Shown: positions 1-8,439 of the stretch, piece by piece | Position numbering within the stretch: the first letter of the stretch is position 1 | Layout: every line of letters starts with the position of its first letter | Notes under the pieces: model-generated | The model's input: the letters and a program-made list of their open reading frames with translations, nothing else | Databases searched by the model: none | Told to the model about the DNA's origin: nothing | Position numbers and translations under genes: made by a program | NCBI GenBank assembly: GCA_035293945.1 | Contig: DATGLV010000027.1 | Coordinates: 1-64,000 of the forward strand | Direction of reading: 5' to 3' | Source: VAZQ01 sp035293945 | Lineage (GTDB): Bacteria > Pseudomonadota > Alphaproteobacteria > Rhizobiales > Xanthobacteraceae | Length of the DNA: 64,000 nucleotides

Positions 1-277
1 GTGCTGCGCGGAGTCTATCCCAACGCCGCCGCGACCCCCGAACCGCTGGGATCGCAGCCTGTTTGAGGCTGCTCACCACTTGCCGGTTCCAAATGAAGCG
101 ATGTTGGCGAGCAGGAGGCGGTCCGCGGCCGGCGGTCATGAATTGGTATGAACCCCGCCTGGGCGCGCGCTGGTCATGAGAGGGACTGATCATTGGCGTG
201 ATCGCCAAGATGTCTCGATAATCGCAAAAACACGCGTTTTGCGCCCCAAAATTCGCTTGTCGCGCCATAACAAGTCA

Positions 278-305
278 TTGTTTTTTGACCTTTCCTGACT
301 ATATT
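278..305 (+). promoter_or_regulatory. Candidate typA promoter
   Basis: TTGTTT at 278-283 and TATATT at 300-305 are separated by 16 bases, a reasonable match to the housekeeping -35/-10 pattern. The predicted start of transcription near 312 gives typA a leader of about 145 bases. This is a pattern match only. Confidence 0.4.
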
Positions 306-327
306 GCGCCGCAACGAGCGAAGGTGT

Positions 328-356
328 GCCCGGTCCGTTGGCCGGGCTTCCTTTTT
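328..356 (+). terminator. Hairpin plus T-run in the typA leader
   Basis: GCCCGG (328-333) pairs perfectly with CCGGGC (342-347) around an 8-base loop and is followed by TTCCTTTTT (348-356), the layout of a Rho-independent terminator. It lies after the candidate promoter and before typA, so it could be an attenuator or end a short RNA. It could instead terminate read-through from upstream. Confidence 0.5.
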
Positions 357-458
357 GGGCGGGATGCCCCGCGAGATTTCGGGCTTGAGCAGGATTTCGG
401 ATGGCCGGTCGATCCCGGCAAGATCACGCTCACCATTGCACGATCAAAGAAGCTGTCA

Positions 459-2285
459 ATGAACCTTCGCAACGTCGCTATCATCGCCCATGTTGACCAC
501 GGCAAGACCACGCTGGTGGATCGCCTGCTGCAGCAGTCAGGCGCCTTCCGGGACAACCAGCGGGTGGCCGAGCGGGCGATGGACTCCAACGATCTCGAGC
601 GTGAGCGCGGCATCACCATCTTGTCGAAGGTGACCTCGCTTGTCTGGAACGATACCCGCATCAACATCGTGGACACGCCCGGACACGCCGATTTCGGCGG
701 CGAGGTCGAGCGCATTCTCAACATGGTGGACGGCGCCATCGTGCTGGTGGATGCAGCCGAAGGCCCGCTGCCGCAGACAAAGTTCGTAGTCTCCAAGGCC
801 CTCAAGGTGGGCCTGAAGCCGATCGTGGCCATAAACAAGGTCGACCGTTCGGACGCGCGGCCCTCCCAGGTCGCCGGTGAGGTCTTCGACCTGTTTGCCG
901 GGCTCGACGCGAGCGAGGAACAGCTCGATTTCCCGGTGCTCTACGGGTCCGCCAAGGAGGGCTGGATGGCGGAATCGGCCGAAGGGCCCAAAAGCTCCAT
1001 GGCGCCGCTGTTCGATTTGGTGCTGCGCCATGTGGCGCCCCCCAAGGTCGAAGAGGGCGCATTGCGGCTGCTTTGCACGATCCTGGAAGCCAATCCGTAT
1101 CTCGGCCGCATCGTCACCGGACGCATCACGTCCGGCATCATCCGCCCTAACCAGAACGTCAAGGTATTGGACCGCCAGGGCAACCTGATCGAGACCGGCC
1201 GCACCACCAAGGTGCTGGCGTTCCGTGGGCTCGAGCGGCAACCGATCGAGGAGGCTTCTGCCGGCGATATCGTCGCTGTTGCGGGGCTGCCCGAGGCGAC
1301 CGTCTCGCACACAATCTGTGATCCGGCGATCGAAACGCCGCTGCCAGCCCAGCCGATCGACCCCCCGACCCTGGCGATGACGTTCCGAGTCAACGATTCC
1401 CCGCTGGCCGGCACCGAAGGCAGCAAGGTCACGGGCCGCATGATCCGCGACCGGCTGTTCCGCGAGGCCGAGGGCAATGTGGCCTTGAAGGTCAGCGAAT
1501 CGGAGGACAAGGACGCGGTCGAGGTGGCAGGCCGCGGCGAATTGCAGCTCGGTATTCTCATCGAGACGATGCGGCGCGAGGGTTTCGAGCTTGCGGTGTC
1601 CCGCCCCAAGGTGCTGTTCCGCCGCGACCCCGAGACAGGTGAGCTGAGTGAGCCGATCGAAGAGGTGGTGATCGATGTCGACGAGGAGTTCTCGGGCATT
1701 GTGGTGCAGAAGCTCGCCGAGCGCAAAGCCGAGATGGTGGAGATGCGGCCCTCCGGCGGCGGGCGGGTGCGGCTCGTATTCTACTGCCCGACGCGCGGCC
1801 TGATCGGCTACCAGGGCGAGCTCATGACCGATACCCGCGGCACCGCCGTGCTGAACCGGCTGTTCCACGCCTATGCACCCTACAAGGGTGAGCTGACCGG
1901 GCGGCGCAACGGCGTGCTCATCTCGACCGACCAGGGCGAAGCCGTCGCTTATGCGTTGTGGAACCTGGAGGATCGCGGGCCGATGATGATCGAGCCCGGC
2001 TGGAAGGTCTATCGCGGCATGATCGTGGGCGAACACACGCGCGGCAGCGACCTCGAGGTGAATGTGCTCAAGGGCAAGAAGCTCACCAACATTCGCACCC
2101 ATTCCAAGGATGAAGCCATTCGCCTCACGCCGCCGATCCGCATGACCTTGGAAAAGGCAATGGCCTATATCGAGGACGACGAGCTCGTCGAGATAACCCC
2201 GAAGTCGATCCGGCTGCGCAAGAAGCTGCTCGACCCCAACGAGCGCAAAAAGGAAGTTCGTCGCGCCGAGGCGCAGAGCGCCTGA
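459..2285 (+). CDS. typA: Translational GTPase TypA/BipA
   Basis: Ribosome-associated GTPase of the EF-G family that helps 50S assembly and adaptation to cold or stress. The start at 459 gives 608 residues, the usual BipA length; the reading frame stays open upstream to 285, but those 58 codons lack homology-like character. Visible motifs are the P-loop AHVDHGKTTL near residue 11, switch region RGITI, DTPGHADF, NKVD, then EF-Tu domain 2, two EF-G-like domains and the BipA C-terminal domain with the STDQGEAV and HTRGSDLEVN stretches. It is monocistronic and preceded by a leader with a terminator-like hairpin. Identification is secure. Confidence 0.97.
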   Translation: MNLRNVAIIAHVDHGKTTLVDRLLQQSGAFRDNQRVAERAMDSNDLERERGITILSKVTSLVWNDTRINIVDTPGHADFGGEVERILNMVDGAIVLVDAAEGPLPQTKFVVSKALKVGLKPIVAINKVDRSDARPSQVAGEVFDLFAGLDASEEQLDFPVLYGSAKEGWMAESAEGPKSSMAPLFDLVLRHVAPPKVEEGALRLLCTILEANPYLGRIVTGRITSGIIRPNQNVKVLDRQGNLIETGRTTKVLAFRGLERQPIEEASAGDIVAVAGLPEATVSHTICDPAIETPLPAQPIDPPTLAMTFRVNDSPLAGTEGSKVTGRMIRDRLFREAEGNVALKVSESEDKDAVEVAGRGELQLGILIETMRREGFELAVSRPKVLFRRDPETGELSEPIEEVVIDVDEEFSGIVVQKLAERKAEMVEMRPSGGGRVRLVFYCPTRGLIGYQGELMTDTRGTAVLNRLFHAYAPYKGELTGRRNGVLISTDQGEAVAYALWNLEDRGPMMIEPGWKVYRGMIVGEHTRGSDLEVNVLKGKKLTNIRTHSKDEAIRLTPPIRMTLEKAMAYIEDDELVEITPKSIRLRKKLLDPNERKKEVRRAEAQSA

Positions 2286-2386
2286 CCGGTGCCCGCACGA
2301 TCCTACCGCAGTGAGCGATTTGTCACATAGTGCCTCGGTCATTGGCCGATATGCATGACCGGGCGCGATTGACTGCGACACCGCTT

Positions 2387-2415
2387 CCAATTTCTCAGGG
2401 TTCCCAATTTCTCAG
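2387..2415. repeat. Short tandem direct repeat
   Basis: CCAATTTCTCAG occurs at 2387-2398 and again at 2404-2415, a 17-base period, in the gap between typA and the acetyltransferase. Function is unknown; it may be a regulator-binding site or a chance duplication. Confidence 0.45.
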
Positions 2416-2515
2416 AGTGCCGTGTCTTGGCGGCAACATATGGTGCAGCCTGCGAGCATTCCTCGCATTTTTCGCTTGGCGACCACCCCCGCACCGGCCG
2501 CACGGATCGGCCGCA

Positions 2516-2530
2516 TTAACCGTTTATTAA
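2516..2530. promoter_or_regulatory. CtrA-box-like site TTAA-N7-TTAA
   Basis: TTAA at 2516-2519 and TTAA at 2527-2530 are separated by exactly seven bases, the full consensus of the alphaproteobacterial cell-cycle regulator CtrA. The site ends 45 bases before the acetyltransferase start at 2576, a position where CtrA could act on its promoter. Part of it overlaps the 11-base palindrome GTTTATTAAAC (2522-2532). CtrA itself is not in the window. Confidence 0.5.
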
Positions 2531-2575
2531 ACATAGGGCTTGATGGGCGGCGGCACGCTTGCTTGTATTCGATTC

Positions 2576-3085
2576 ATGAGCACGACGTTAATCGAGGTCC
2601 GGCGCGCCAAGTCGTCGGATGCAAGTGCGATCGCATCGACGCACGATGAAGCTTGGCGGGCTGCCTATCAGGGCATCATCCCGGGGCCGGAGCTTGACAA
2701 GCTCATCAACCGGCGTGGCGCCCATTGGTGGGAGAGCGCCATCCGCAAGGGCAGCCGCATCTCCATCCTGAACTTCGGCGAGATGGTTGCGGGCTATGCC
2801 AATTACGGCCGCAACCGCGCCCGCAGCCTCTACTACGATGGCGAGATCTACGAGCTGTACCTGCGGCCCGAATTTCAGGGGCTCGGCTTTGGCCACAAGC
2901 TCTTTGCCGCGGTCCGCCGCGATTTGATTCAAAGCGGGCTGCAGAGCATGGTGGTGTGGGCACTCTCGGACAATGCTCCGGCGCTTGACTTCTATCGCGC
3001 GCTGGGCGGCAAGGCGGTGGCCCGCTCTTCCGAGCGATTCGGCGCACGCGTACTCGATAAGGTCGCCTTCGCCTGGAGCAATTGA
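2576..3085 (+). CDS. GNAT family N-acetyltransferase
   Basis: Single-domain acetyltransferase of 169 residues using acetyl-CoA; the substrate cannot be read from sequence. The core shows VRRAKSSDASAI at the N terminus, the strand EIYELYLRPEFQGLGFGHKLF that forms the V/RxxGxG/A pyrophosphate-binding loop, and WALSDNAPALDFYRALGG near the C terminus, all typical of the family. The ATG at 2576 is preferred over an in-frame ATG at 2540, because homology begins there and a CtrA-like site lies just upstream. It converges on folD, with five bases between the stop codons. Confidence 0.9.
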   Translation: MSTTLIEVRRAKSSDASAIASTHDEAWRAAYQGIIPGPELDKLINRRGAHWWESAIRKGSRISILNFGEMVAGYANYGRNRARSLYYDGEIYELYLRPEFQGLGFGHKLFAAVRRDLIQSGLQSMVVWALSDNAPALDFYRALGGKAVARSSERFGARVLDKVAFAWSN

Positions 3086-3090
3086 GCCCC

Positions 3091-3975
3091 TCAAAACGTC
3101 GGCGCAGGCAAGCCGGCATTGCGGCAGGCCGCCTTCAACGTATTGGCCAAGAGGCACGCAATCGTCATCGGGCCGACGCCTCCCGGAACCGGAGTGATGG
3201 CCCCCGCAATCTCGGCGGCCTCCGCAAAAGCCACATCGCCGACCAGGCGTGACCGGCCATCGGGTCCTGTAATCCGATTGATTCCCACGTCGATCACGGT
3301 GGCGCCCGGCTTGATAAAGTTGCGCTTGACCATCTCCGGATGCCCGGTGGCGGCGAAAAGCAGGTCGGCGCGCGCGCAGACCCCCGCCAGATCTCGCGTC
3401 TTCCGGTGCGCCATCGTGACGGTTGCGTTCTCGGCCAGCAGCAGCTGCGCCAAGGGGCGGCCAACCACAGTCGAACGTCCGATCACGACCGCTTCGAGCC
3501 CCTCGAGCGAAGCATGCACTGTCTTGGTCAGGAGGATGCAGCCGAGCGGTGTGCAGGGCGCAAATCCGGGCCAGCCGGTGGCCAGCCGTCCCACATTGGC
3601 GGGACTGAAGCCATCCACGTCCTTATCGGGGTGGAGTGCCGCGACGACGTTCAACGCATCGATCTGCGGCGGAAGCGGTAATTGCACCAGGATGCCGTGC
3701 ACGGCCGGATCGGCGTTGAGCTTGCTCACCAAGCCGAGGAGTTCAGCCTCCGTGGTTGACGCCGGCAGCTGATGATCAAACGAGCGCATCCCGGCCTCCT
3801 CCAGGGCCTTGGACTTGCTGCGCACGTAGGTCTCGCTCGCCGCATCATGGCCCACCAGGACCACCGCAAGCCCCGGCACAAGCCCATGCTGCTGCGACAG
3901 AATTCGGACCGCACCGGTGACCTTGGCGCGCAGCGCCGCGGCGATCGCCTTGCCGTCAATCACTTTCGCTTTCAT
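3091..3975 (-). CDS. folD: Bifunctional methylenetetrahydrofolate dehydrogenase/cyclohydrolase FolD
   Basis: Cytosolic one-carbon enzyme that oxidises 5,10-methylene-THF with NADP and hydrolyses the product to 10-formyl-THF. It has 294 residues, normal for the family, counted from the ATG at 3975, which is preceded by a G-rich ribosome site; the frame continues upstream without homology. Seen motifs are ETYVRSKSKA with the catalytic Lys, GILVQLPLP, PCTPLGC, and the Rossmann segment VVIGRSTVVGRPLAQLL, ending in the PVPGGVGPMT signature. It is not in an obvious operon. Confidence 0.97.
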   Translation of the reverse strand: MKAKVIDGKAIAAALRAKVTGAVRILSQQHGLVPGLAVVLVGHDAASETYVRSKSKALEEAGMRSFDHQLPASTTEAELLGLVSKLNADPAVHGILVQLPLPPQIDALNVVAALHPDKDVDGFSPANVGRLATGWPGFAPCTPLGCILLTKTVHASLEGLEAVVIGRSTVVGRPLAQLLLAENATVTMAHRKTRDLAGVCARADLLFAATGHPEMVKRNFIKPGATVIDVGINRITGPDGRSRLVGDVAFAEAAEIAGAITPVPGGVGPMTIACLLANTLKAACRNAGLPAPTF

Positions 3976-4093
3976 GATCCCCCTCGGGCCCCCTTTTGCC
4001 CGTTTCGTTGCGCCGCGGCATAGAGGATTTTCAAGAAAAAAGCATGAGACCCGGCCGCCTGCGACCACGGTTTTGCGGCAAGCCCGCGAGGCA

Positions 4094-4411
4094 CTATCTG
4101 CAAATCCGCTCCAGCTCGATTGCCAAGGCTGCGCTGTCGCCGGCGACTTCAAGACGCTTGATACGCCCGCGGCCGCCGGCCAGCAGGGTGACAGCGCTGG
4201 GCGGTACCCGCAGGGCCGAGGCAAGAAGCCGGATCAATGCCGCATTGGCATCGCCTTCGCTGGCAGCAGCGCGGACGCGCACCTTGACGACTGCGGTGCC
4301 ATCCGCGAGATCGGCCACGCCCTCGAGGGCGTCGCGCCCGCCCTTGGGCGTCACCCGGACCGCGAGCGTCAAGCGGCCTGGCGCCTGTCGCCAGGGCCGA
4401 CCGGTCGGCAT
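4094..4411 (-). CDS. YggU/DUF167 family protein
   Basis: Small cytosolic protein of 105 residues with the DUF167 fold. The family signature is visible as VRVTPKGGRDALEG, then VKVRVRAAASEGDANAALIRLLA, and VTLLAGGRGRIKRLEV. Biochemical role is unknown. Its ATG at 4411 overlaps the TGA of yggT (TGATG), so the two are translationally coupled, an arrangement common in proteobacteria. Confidence 0.9.
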   Translation of the reverse strand: MPTGRPWRQAPGRLTLAVRVTPKGGRDALEGVADLADGTAVVKVRVRAAASEGDANAALIRLLASALRVPPSAVTLLAGGRGRIKRLEVAGDSAALAIELERICR

Positions 4412-4701
4412 CAGAACACGTTGGGGTAGATGTAATACTCGATCACCCGCTGAATCAGGATGATGATCAGGAACAGGATGATCGGCGAGATGTCGATCCC
4501 TCCCATGTTGGGGAGCGCGTTGCGGATCGGGCGCAGCACAGGGTCAGTGACCCGATAGAGGAAATCGCCCACCATGTGCACGAACTGATTGCGCGGGTTG
4601 ACCACGTTGAAGGCGACCAGCCACGACATGATCACCATCGCGATAACCACATACATGTAAAGATTGAGCACAATGAGAATGACGTCGAGAAGGGCGCGCA
4701 T
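4411..4701 (-). CDS. YggT family integral membrane protein
   Basis: A 96-residue inner-membrane protein with two hydrophobic segments (about residues 5-28 and 68-90) separated by the family signature DPVLRPIRNALPNMGGIDISP. The ATG at 4701 gives the normal single-repeat length; the reading frame is open upstream, but that part has no family features. YggT proteins have been linked to osmotic tolerance and cell division, but the mechanism is not established. It is the first gene of a two-gene unit with the DUF167 gene. Confidence 0.92.
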   Translation of the reverse strand: MRALLDVILIVLNLYMYVVIAMVIMSWLVAFNVVNPRNQFVHMVGDFLYRVTDPVLRPIRNALPNMGGIDISPIILFLIIILIQRVIEYYIYPNVF

Positions 4702-4982
4702 GGGGTGATTTTTCGCAAGTATTGATGAGTCGTCGAAACTGATCACGTGTAGCGGGGCGGCCCCGCCCCGGCAAGCCTTCCGGAAAGGCATCCAAAGGCA
4801 GCCGGAGAGGCCCGGTTTGAGCGTTCCCTTGACAGTGCGGCCGCACGCTTCGTAAATGGCCTCACTCGCAAGCCCGCACACGTTGTGCGAACCCTCAAGC
4901 CGGCTCCATCCGGCTTGCGGCGGAGAAGCGCCATTCGTGGCCACCAAGGCATGACGGCTTTGGGCACACCAAATCTGGTTGC

Positions 4983-5058
4983 GGGGCCGTAGCTCAGCTG
5001 GGAGAGCGCCTCGTTCGCAATGAGGAGGTCAGGGGTTCGATCCCCCTCGGCTCCACCA
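4983..5058 (+). tRNA. tRNA-Ala (anticodon CGC)
   Basis: A 76-base cloverleaf can be folded by hand: acceptor GGGGCCG/CGGCTCC, D arm GCTC/GAGC, anticodon stem CCTCG/TGAGG with loop TTCGCAA, T arm AGGGG/CCCCT with TTCGATC, and encoded CCA at 5056-5058. The anticodon CGC reads GCG, a frequent Ala codon in this GC-rich DNA. The G3-T70 wobble pair, the alanine identity element, is present. No duplicated tRNA end that would mark an integrated element was found nearby. Confidence 0.98.
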
Positions 5059-5157
5059 CCCGCACCCCGCGCAGCTGAAATTGTCGAGTCGAGGGTCGGC
5101 CCGACCGCAGATCCGCATTGGTGCGCCGTCAGCGCCAGCGGGAATCGGGCACCCTAA

Positions 5158-5940
5158 CTAATCGCGACGATTGCGGGCCGCCATGGCGTTGAGCACGAGC
5201 TTGCGTGGGAAAAAGCCGACCAGCTGCGTGACGAGCTGATTGGCAAAGCCCGGCACCACCACACGGCGCCCCTCCTTGAGAGCCCGATAGCCTTCCTCGG
5301 CGACGCGCTCGGGCGAACGGGTCAGCGCACGCGGATATTTCAAGTCCTTGACGCCGGCGCGCTCCTGGAACTCGGTCGGCACCGGACCAGGACAAAGCGC
5401 AGTGACCCGCACGCCGCGCGGCGCCAGCTCCTGATGCAGCGCCTCTGAGAACGACAGCACGTAGGCCTTGCTGGCGTAGTAAACCGCCATGCCGGGACCG
5501 GGCAGGAATGCGGCGACCGAGGCGACGTTGAGTATGCCGCCGCGATGGCGCGCAAGCGCGTCGACCCAGGCCAGGGAGAGATCGGTCAGCGCCCGGACAT
5601 TGAGGTCGATCATGGCGAGCTGCTCGGCACGGCTCAGCTCCGCCGCCGGTCCGACCAGTCCGAAACCCGCATTGTTGACCACGAATTCCGGCTCCAAATC
5701 GAGCGCGGTGAGTTGCTCGCCAATCCGGCTCGCCGCATCGATGCTGCCCAGATCGGCGCGCAGCACCACCGGTCGCGGCGCGCCAGTTGCGGCGATTTCC
5801 TCCGCCAAGTTTGCGAGAAGCTGCTCGCGGCGCGCCACCAGCACGGTTGCATGGCCGTTGGCCGCAAACACGCGGGCAAGCGCGGCCCCGATCCCGACCG
5901 AGGCGCCGGTGATCAGCGTGATGGGGCGCAGATCCGCCAT
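5158..5940 (-). CDS. Short-chain dehydrogenase/reductase (SDR)
   Basis: NAD(P)-dependent oxidoreductase of 260 residues, classical SDR. Motifs are the cofactor loop TGASVGIGAAL near residue 11, NNAGFGL, the catalytic Ser in NVASVAAF and the Tyr-Lys pair in VYYASKAYVLSFSEAL, followed by PGPVPTEF. The short hydrophobic tail FANQLVTQLVGFFPRKLVLN is typical of the DltE/YqjQ-like group. The substrate is unknown. The start at 5940 follows the stop of the upstream TerB-like gene by one base, so the two are probably co-transcribed. Confidence 0.92.
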   Translation of the reverse strand: MADLRPITLITGASVGIGAALARVFAANGHATVLVARREQLLANLAEEIAATGAPRPVVLRADLGSIDAASRIGEQLTALDLEPEFVVNNAGFGLVGPAAELSRAEQLAMIDLNVRALTDLSLAWVDALARHRGGILNVASVAAFLPGPGMAVYYASKAYVLSFSEALHQELAPRGVRVTALCPGPVPTEFQERAGVKDLKYPRALTRSPERVAEEGYRALKEGRRVVVPGFANQLVTQLVGFFPRKLVLNAMAARNRRD

Positions 5941-5941
5941 C

Positions 5942-6418
5942 TCACGCGTCCTCGCCATCCTGCCCGCGCGCGGCGGCGACCTGCTGGCGCAGCTCGATCC
6001 GTTCCCGAGACGAGACGCCGAGCAGATCCGCGGCGCGCCACAGCAGATTGTCCTCGAACTCCGTGACACGGCCATCGGCGTAGACGATCTCCCACATCAT
6101 CTCGACCACCCGGCGGCGACCCTCCTCGTTGAGGGAGCGGTTGATCAGGCTCGTGAAGTGATAGAGATCGACCGCCTGCTGCTCGGCTGCGGTTGCTTCC
6201 TCCACCAACTCGCTGGCGGTTTCTTCGTCGAGCTCGAACCGTCCCTTGATGATGGCATGCAGCTTGTCCCGCTCCACCGGCGACATCTCGCCATCGATCG
6301 CTGCTGCATGCACCATGAGGGCCGCAGCCGCGAGACGGTAATCGTCATCCTCGAACCGGCTCGGATGCTTGGCGCCGGCGGACAAATCGGACAGGAACCT
6401 GCGGAAGGCCTCGAACAT
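5942..6418 (-). CDS. TerB family protein
   Basis: All-helical cytosolic protein of 158 residues with the TerB/DUF533-like fold named after tellurite resistance. Two metal-binding-type acidic helical repeats are visible: AIDGEMSPVERDKL and YADGRVTEFEDNLLW, the usual xADGxxxxxE pattern. Other ter genes are absent, so a role in tellurite resistance is not implied. It is the first gene of a two-gene unit with the SDR; the spacing is one base. Confidence 0.85.
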   Translation of the reverse strand: MFEAFRRFLSDLSAGAKHPSRFEDDDYRLAAAALMVHAAAIDGEMSPVERDKLHAIIKGRFELDEETASELVEEATAAEQQAVDLYHFTSLINRSLNEEGRRRVVEMMWEIVYADGRVTEFEDNLLWRAADLLGVSSRERIELRQQVAAARGQDGEDA

Positions 6419-6638
6419 GCTGGATCGCTGGAGTGATGGAAACCGACCGCACGCAGCGGCAGTGGTAGCGGGTGCATACCCAATCTGGTGATCCGGCGCC
6501 AGCCGGCAAGCCTGCGCGCCCCAACTTCGGCCTTGTTCCGCGCAATGGTCCGGGACTGCCTGGAGCCGAAAATTCCGTGATTGGCGCGATCCGGCCTTCG
6601 CCGGACAAGCGCTCCCGGCTCAAAGCCGGCACGAGCCC

Positions 6639-7241
6639 TCACTGCACGGCTTTGCCGGCGCGGAAGCTTTTTTCCAGTAGATCGAGGTTGTTCTTGACGT
6701 ACTGGTTCTTCGGATCCTTGGCGGCCGCGGCCAGCAGGGTTGCGCGGGCCCGCTTGTAATCGCCCCGGAGCATGTAGGAGTAGCCACGGTTGTTGAGAAG
6801 CTCCGCAGTCGGCCCGATGATGGCAAGCGCCTGGTCATAGGCGCGGTCCGCGAGATCGAACCGGCGCAGCCGATCATAGGCGGCCGCAAGGCCGACCCAA
6901 GCCTCTGCGTCGCGCGGATGCAGCTCAGCAGCGCGACGGAAATAGCGCTCGGCGAGACCGAAATTGCCCGCGCCATACTGCTTTTTGCCGAGGTTGAGGT
7001 CGTCGTTCGGGTCGCCGCCCAGCAGGCCTGCATCGGTCTTGTCAGAATCGATTGATCCGGTCGTGTCCGCATCAGACGCGGGCGGCTGGGCCGCGCCCGG
7101 CGGCGCTTCGGCAAGCGCAGCGGTCGGCTGATCATCGGTCTTGGAATGGAAGAGGTCGCCCAGCTTGGTCGATGTCTCGCACCCGCTGAGCACAAGCAGC
7201 CCCATCAGCGCGACGACGACCCGACCCTTACGCGAACTCAT
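6639..7241 (-). CDS. tadD: Tad pilus TPR lipoprotein TadD
   Basis: Lipoprotein of 200 residues: a short signal peptide ends in the lipobox LSGC (Cys at about residue 19), followed by a low-complexity linker and three or more TPR units (from NLGKKQYGAGNFGLAERYFRRA to the C terminus). TadD-type proteins assist assembly or outer-membrane insertion of the Tad secretin. The ATG at 7241 has a GGAGCAGG ribosome site; in-frame upstream sequence lacks a signal peptide. It ends the minus-strand Tad cluster but is separated from tadC by 223 bases, so it may also have its own promoter. Confidence 0.88.
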   Translation of the reverse strand: MSSRKGRVVVALMGLLVLSGCETSTKLGDLFHSKTDDQPTAALAEAPPGAAQPPASDADTTGSIDSDKTDAGLLGGDPNDDLNLGKKQYGAGNFGLAERYFRRAAELHPRDAEAWVGLAAAYDRLRRFDLADRAYDQALAIIGPTAELLNNRGYSYMLRGDYKRARATLLAAAAKDPKNQYVKNNLDLLEKSFRAGKAVQ

Positions 7242-7367
7242 CACCTGCTCCGGGCGGTCATGCGTGTCGCGGCGCGCGAGCCTCGGAGGCACAGGCGAAA
7301 TCCGCGAGACGGCTTGAAATGCGGCCCCTTGCGGCAAGCTAGGCCAGGATGGTTAAGATTTAGTCGC

Positions 7368-7390
7368 CCACCGATCCGCGTGCGCGGTGG
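7368..7390. repeat. Inverted repeat between tadC and tadD
   Basis: CCACCG (7368-7373) and CGGTGG (7385-7390) form a 6-bp stem with an 11-base loop in the 223-base gap. No T-run follows on either strand, so it is more likely an mRNA processing structure or operator than a terminator. Confidence 0.35.
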
Positions 7391-7464
7391 TGAAAACACA
7401 GCAGAATCAATACTTTTGGTTGTGGGAAACCAGCACCCCGAATGGGGAGGCACGCGTGAACGGT

Positions 7465-8436
7465 TCAGTAGTGATGGGTGTAGAGCCGCACCACCACGGG
7501 CAAGAGGATGACCACGAAAAGCACCGGAAAAATGCATACCATCATGGGCACCGACAGCTTGGCTGGCAGGCTGTAGGCCTTCTCCTCGGCACGCGACAGG
7601 CGCTTATGGCGCATGTCGTCGCTGTAGACCCGCAGCGCATCGGTGATGCTGGAGCCGAGCTCGGCGGATTGCTGGATTAAGGTTGCGAACGAGCGCGCCT
7701 CCTCAAGACCGAGCCGGTCGCCGAAGTGCTCGAGCGCTTCCGTCATGGTGCGGCCGGCACGGATCTCGAGGTTGGTCATGTGAATGTTGGCGCCAAGCGA
7801 GGGATAGGTGCCGGCGAGCTCGATCCCAACACGCTCGAGCGAGGCTTCCATGCTGAGCCCGGAGTCGGCGCACACGACCAACAAGTCCATGAAATCCGGG
7901 AAGCCCGCGCGGTGCTCGTCACAGCGCGACCTGATACGCCGATCGATATAGAAGCTCGGTCCCACATAACCGACTGCGCCCGCCGCCAGAACCGCCAGCC
8001 AGGATGCGGACGAGGGCAGATCCATAATCATTGGCAGGAACGCCAAGGCGGCGACTGCCAGCACAATGGCGAGCGCGATGCGGCCGGCGAAAAAGTAGCC
8101 GACCGCGCGGGGCTCGAAGATGCCGGCACGGATCAGGCGCTGGCGCAGCACCTTGGCTTCGCCCTGCTCGCCGTTGCCGAAATGCTTGGTGGTGTAGTCC
8201 AGCAGCCGTTGCACGGTCTTGACGCTGGTCTGCTTAAGCGAGCCACCCTCCTCGACCGCAACGTCACCGGCGATCGCCGCTATGCCGGCGGCCCGCCGCT
8301 TGACGGCGCCGCGCACGCGGACCGCAGCCATCACCCCGAAGGTCGCCGTTGTGGTCGCCAGGAACACCAATACCGCCAGCATCAACGCGGATGAATCGGC
8401 GAACACACCGCCGAAGACCTCGGAGATGGAACCCAT
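7465..8436 (-). CDS. tadC: Tad pilus inner-membrane platform protein TadC
   Basis: Type II secretion F-domain protein of 323 residues that forms the inner-membrane platform of the Tad machine together with TadB. Hydrophobic segments lie near residues 15-38, 115-135, 137-158 and 298-318, with the cytoplasmic T2SSF domain (FPDFMDLLVVCADSGLSMEASL and GSSITDALRVYSDDMRHKR) between them. The start at 8436 is three bases after the tadB stop, so the pair is coupled. Length and order match other alphaproteobacterial clusters. Confidence 0.94.
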   Translation of the reverse strand: MGSISEVFGGVFADSSALMLAVLVFLATTTATFGVMAAVRVRGAVKRRAAGIAAIAGDVAVEEGGSLKQTSVKTVQRLLDYTTKHFGNGEQGEAKVLRQRLIRAGIFEPRAVGYFFAGRIALAIVLAVAALAFLPMIMDLPSSASWLAVLAAGAVGYVGPSFYIDRRIRSRCDEHRAGFPDFMDLLVVCADSGLSMEASLERVGIELAGTYPSLGANIHMTNLEIRAGRTMTEALEHFGDRLGLEEARSFATLIQQSAELGSSITDALRVYSDDMRHKRLSRAEEKAYSLPAKLSVPMMVCIFPVLFVVILLPVVVRLYTHHY

Positions 8437-8439
8437 GGC

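Larger units (their letters stand above)
1..458. other. Intergenic region and typA leader
   Basis: No convincing complete gene lies here. Frame 1 is open from base 1 to a TGA at 64-66 and could be the last 21 codons of an upstream gene, but 21 residues are not enough to identify it. A 6-bp inverted repeat (TTGGCG/CGCCAA, loop TGAT) sits at 193-208 and could be an operator. A promoter-like pair and a terminator-like hairpin at 278-356 are listed separately. Confidence 0.5.

Noticed and set aside
537..2390. A 617-codon open frame antisense to typA
   Set aside because: It mirrors typA codon structure in GC-rich DNA and has no family motif; typA is certain on the other strand.
4743..4967. A 74-codon minus-strand frame before the tRNA
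   Set aside because: Arg/Ala/Pro-rich composition typical of noncoding GC-rich DNA and no homology-like pattern.
4983..5058. tRNA-Ala as an integration site
   Set aside because: No duplicated 3' end, integrase or change of composition follows.
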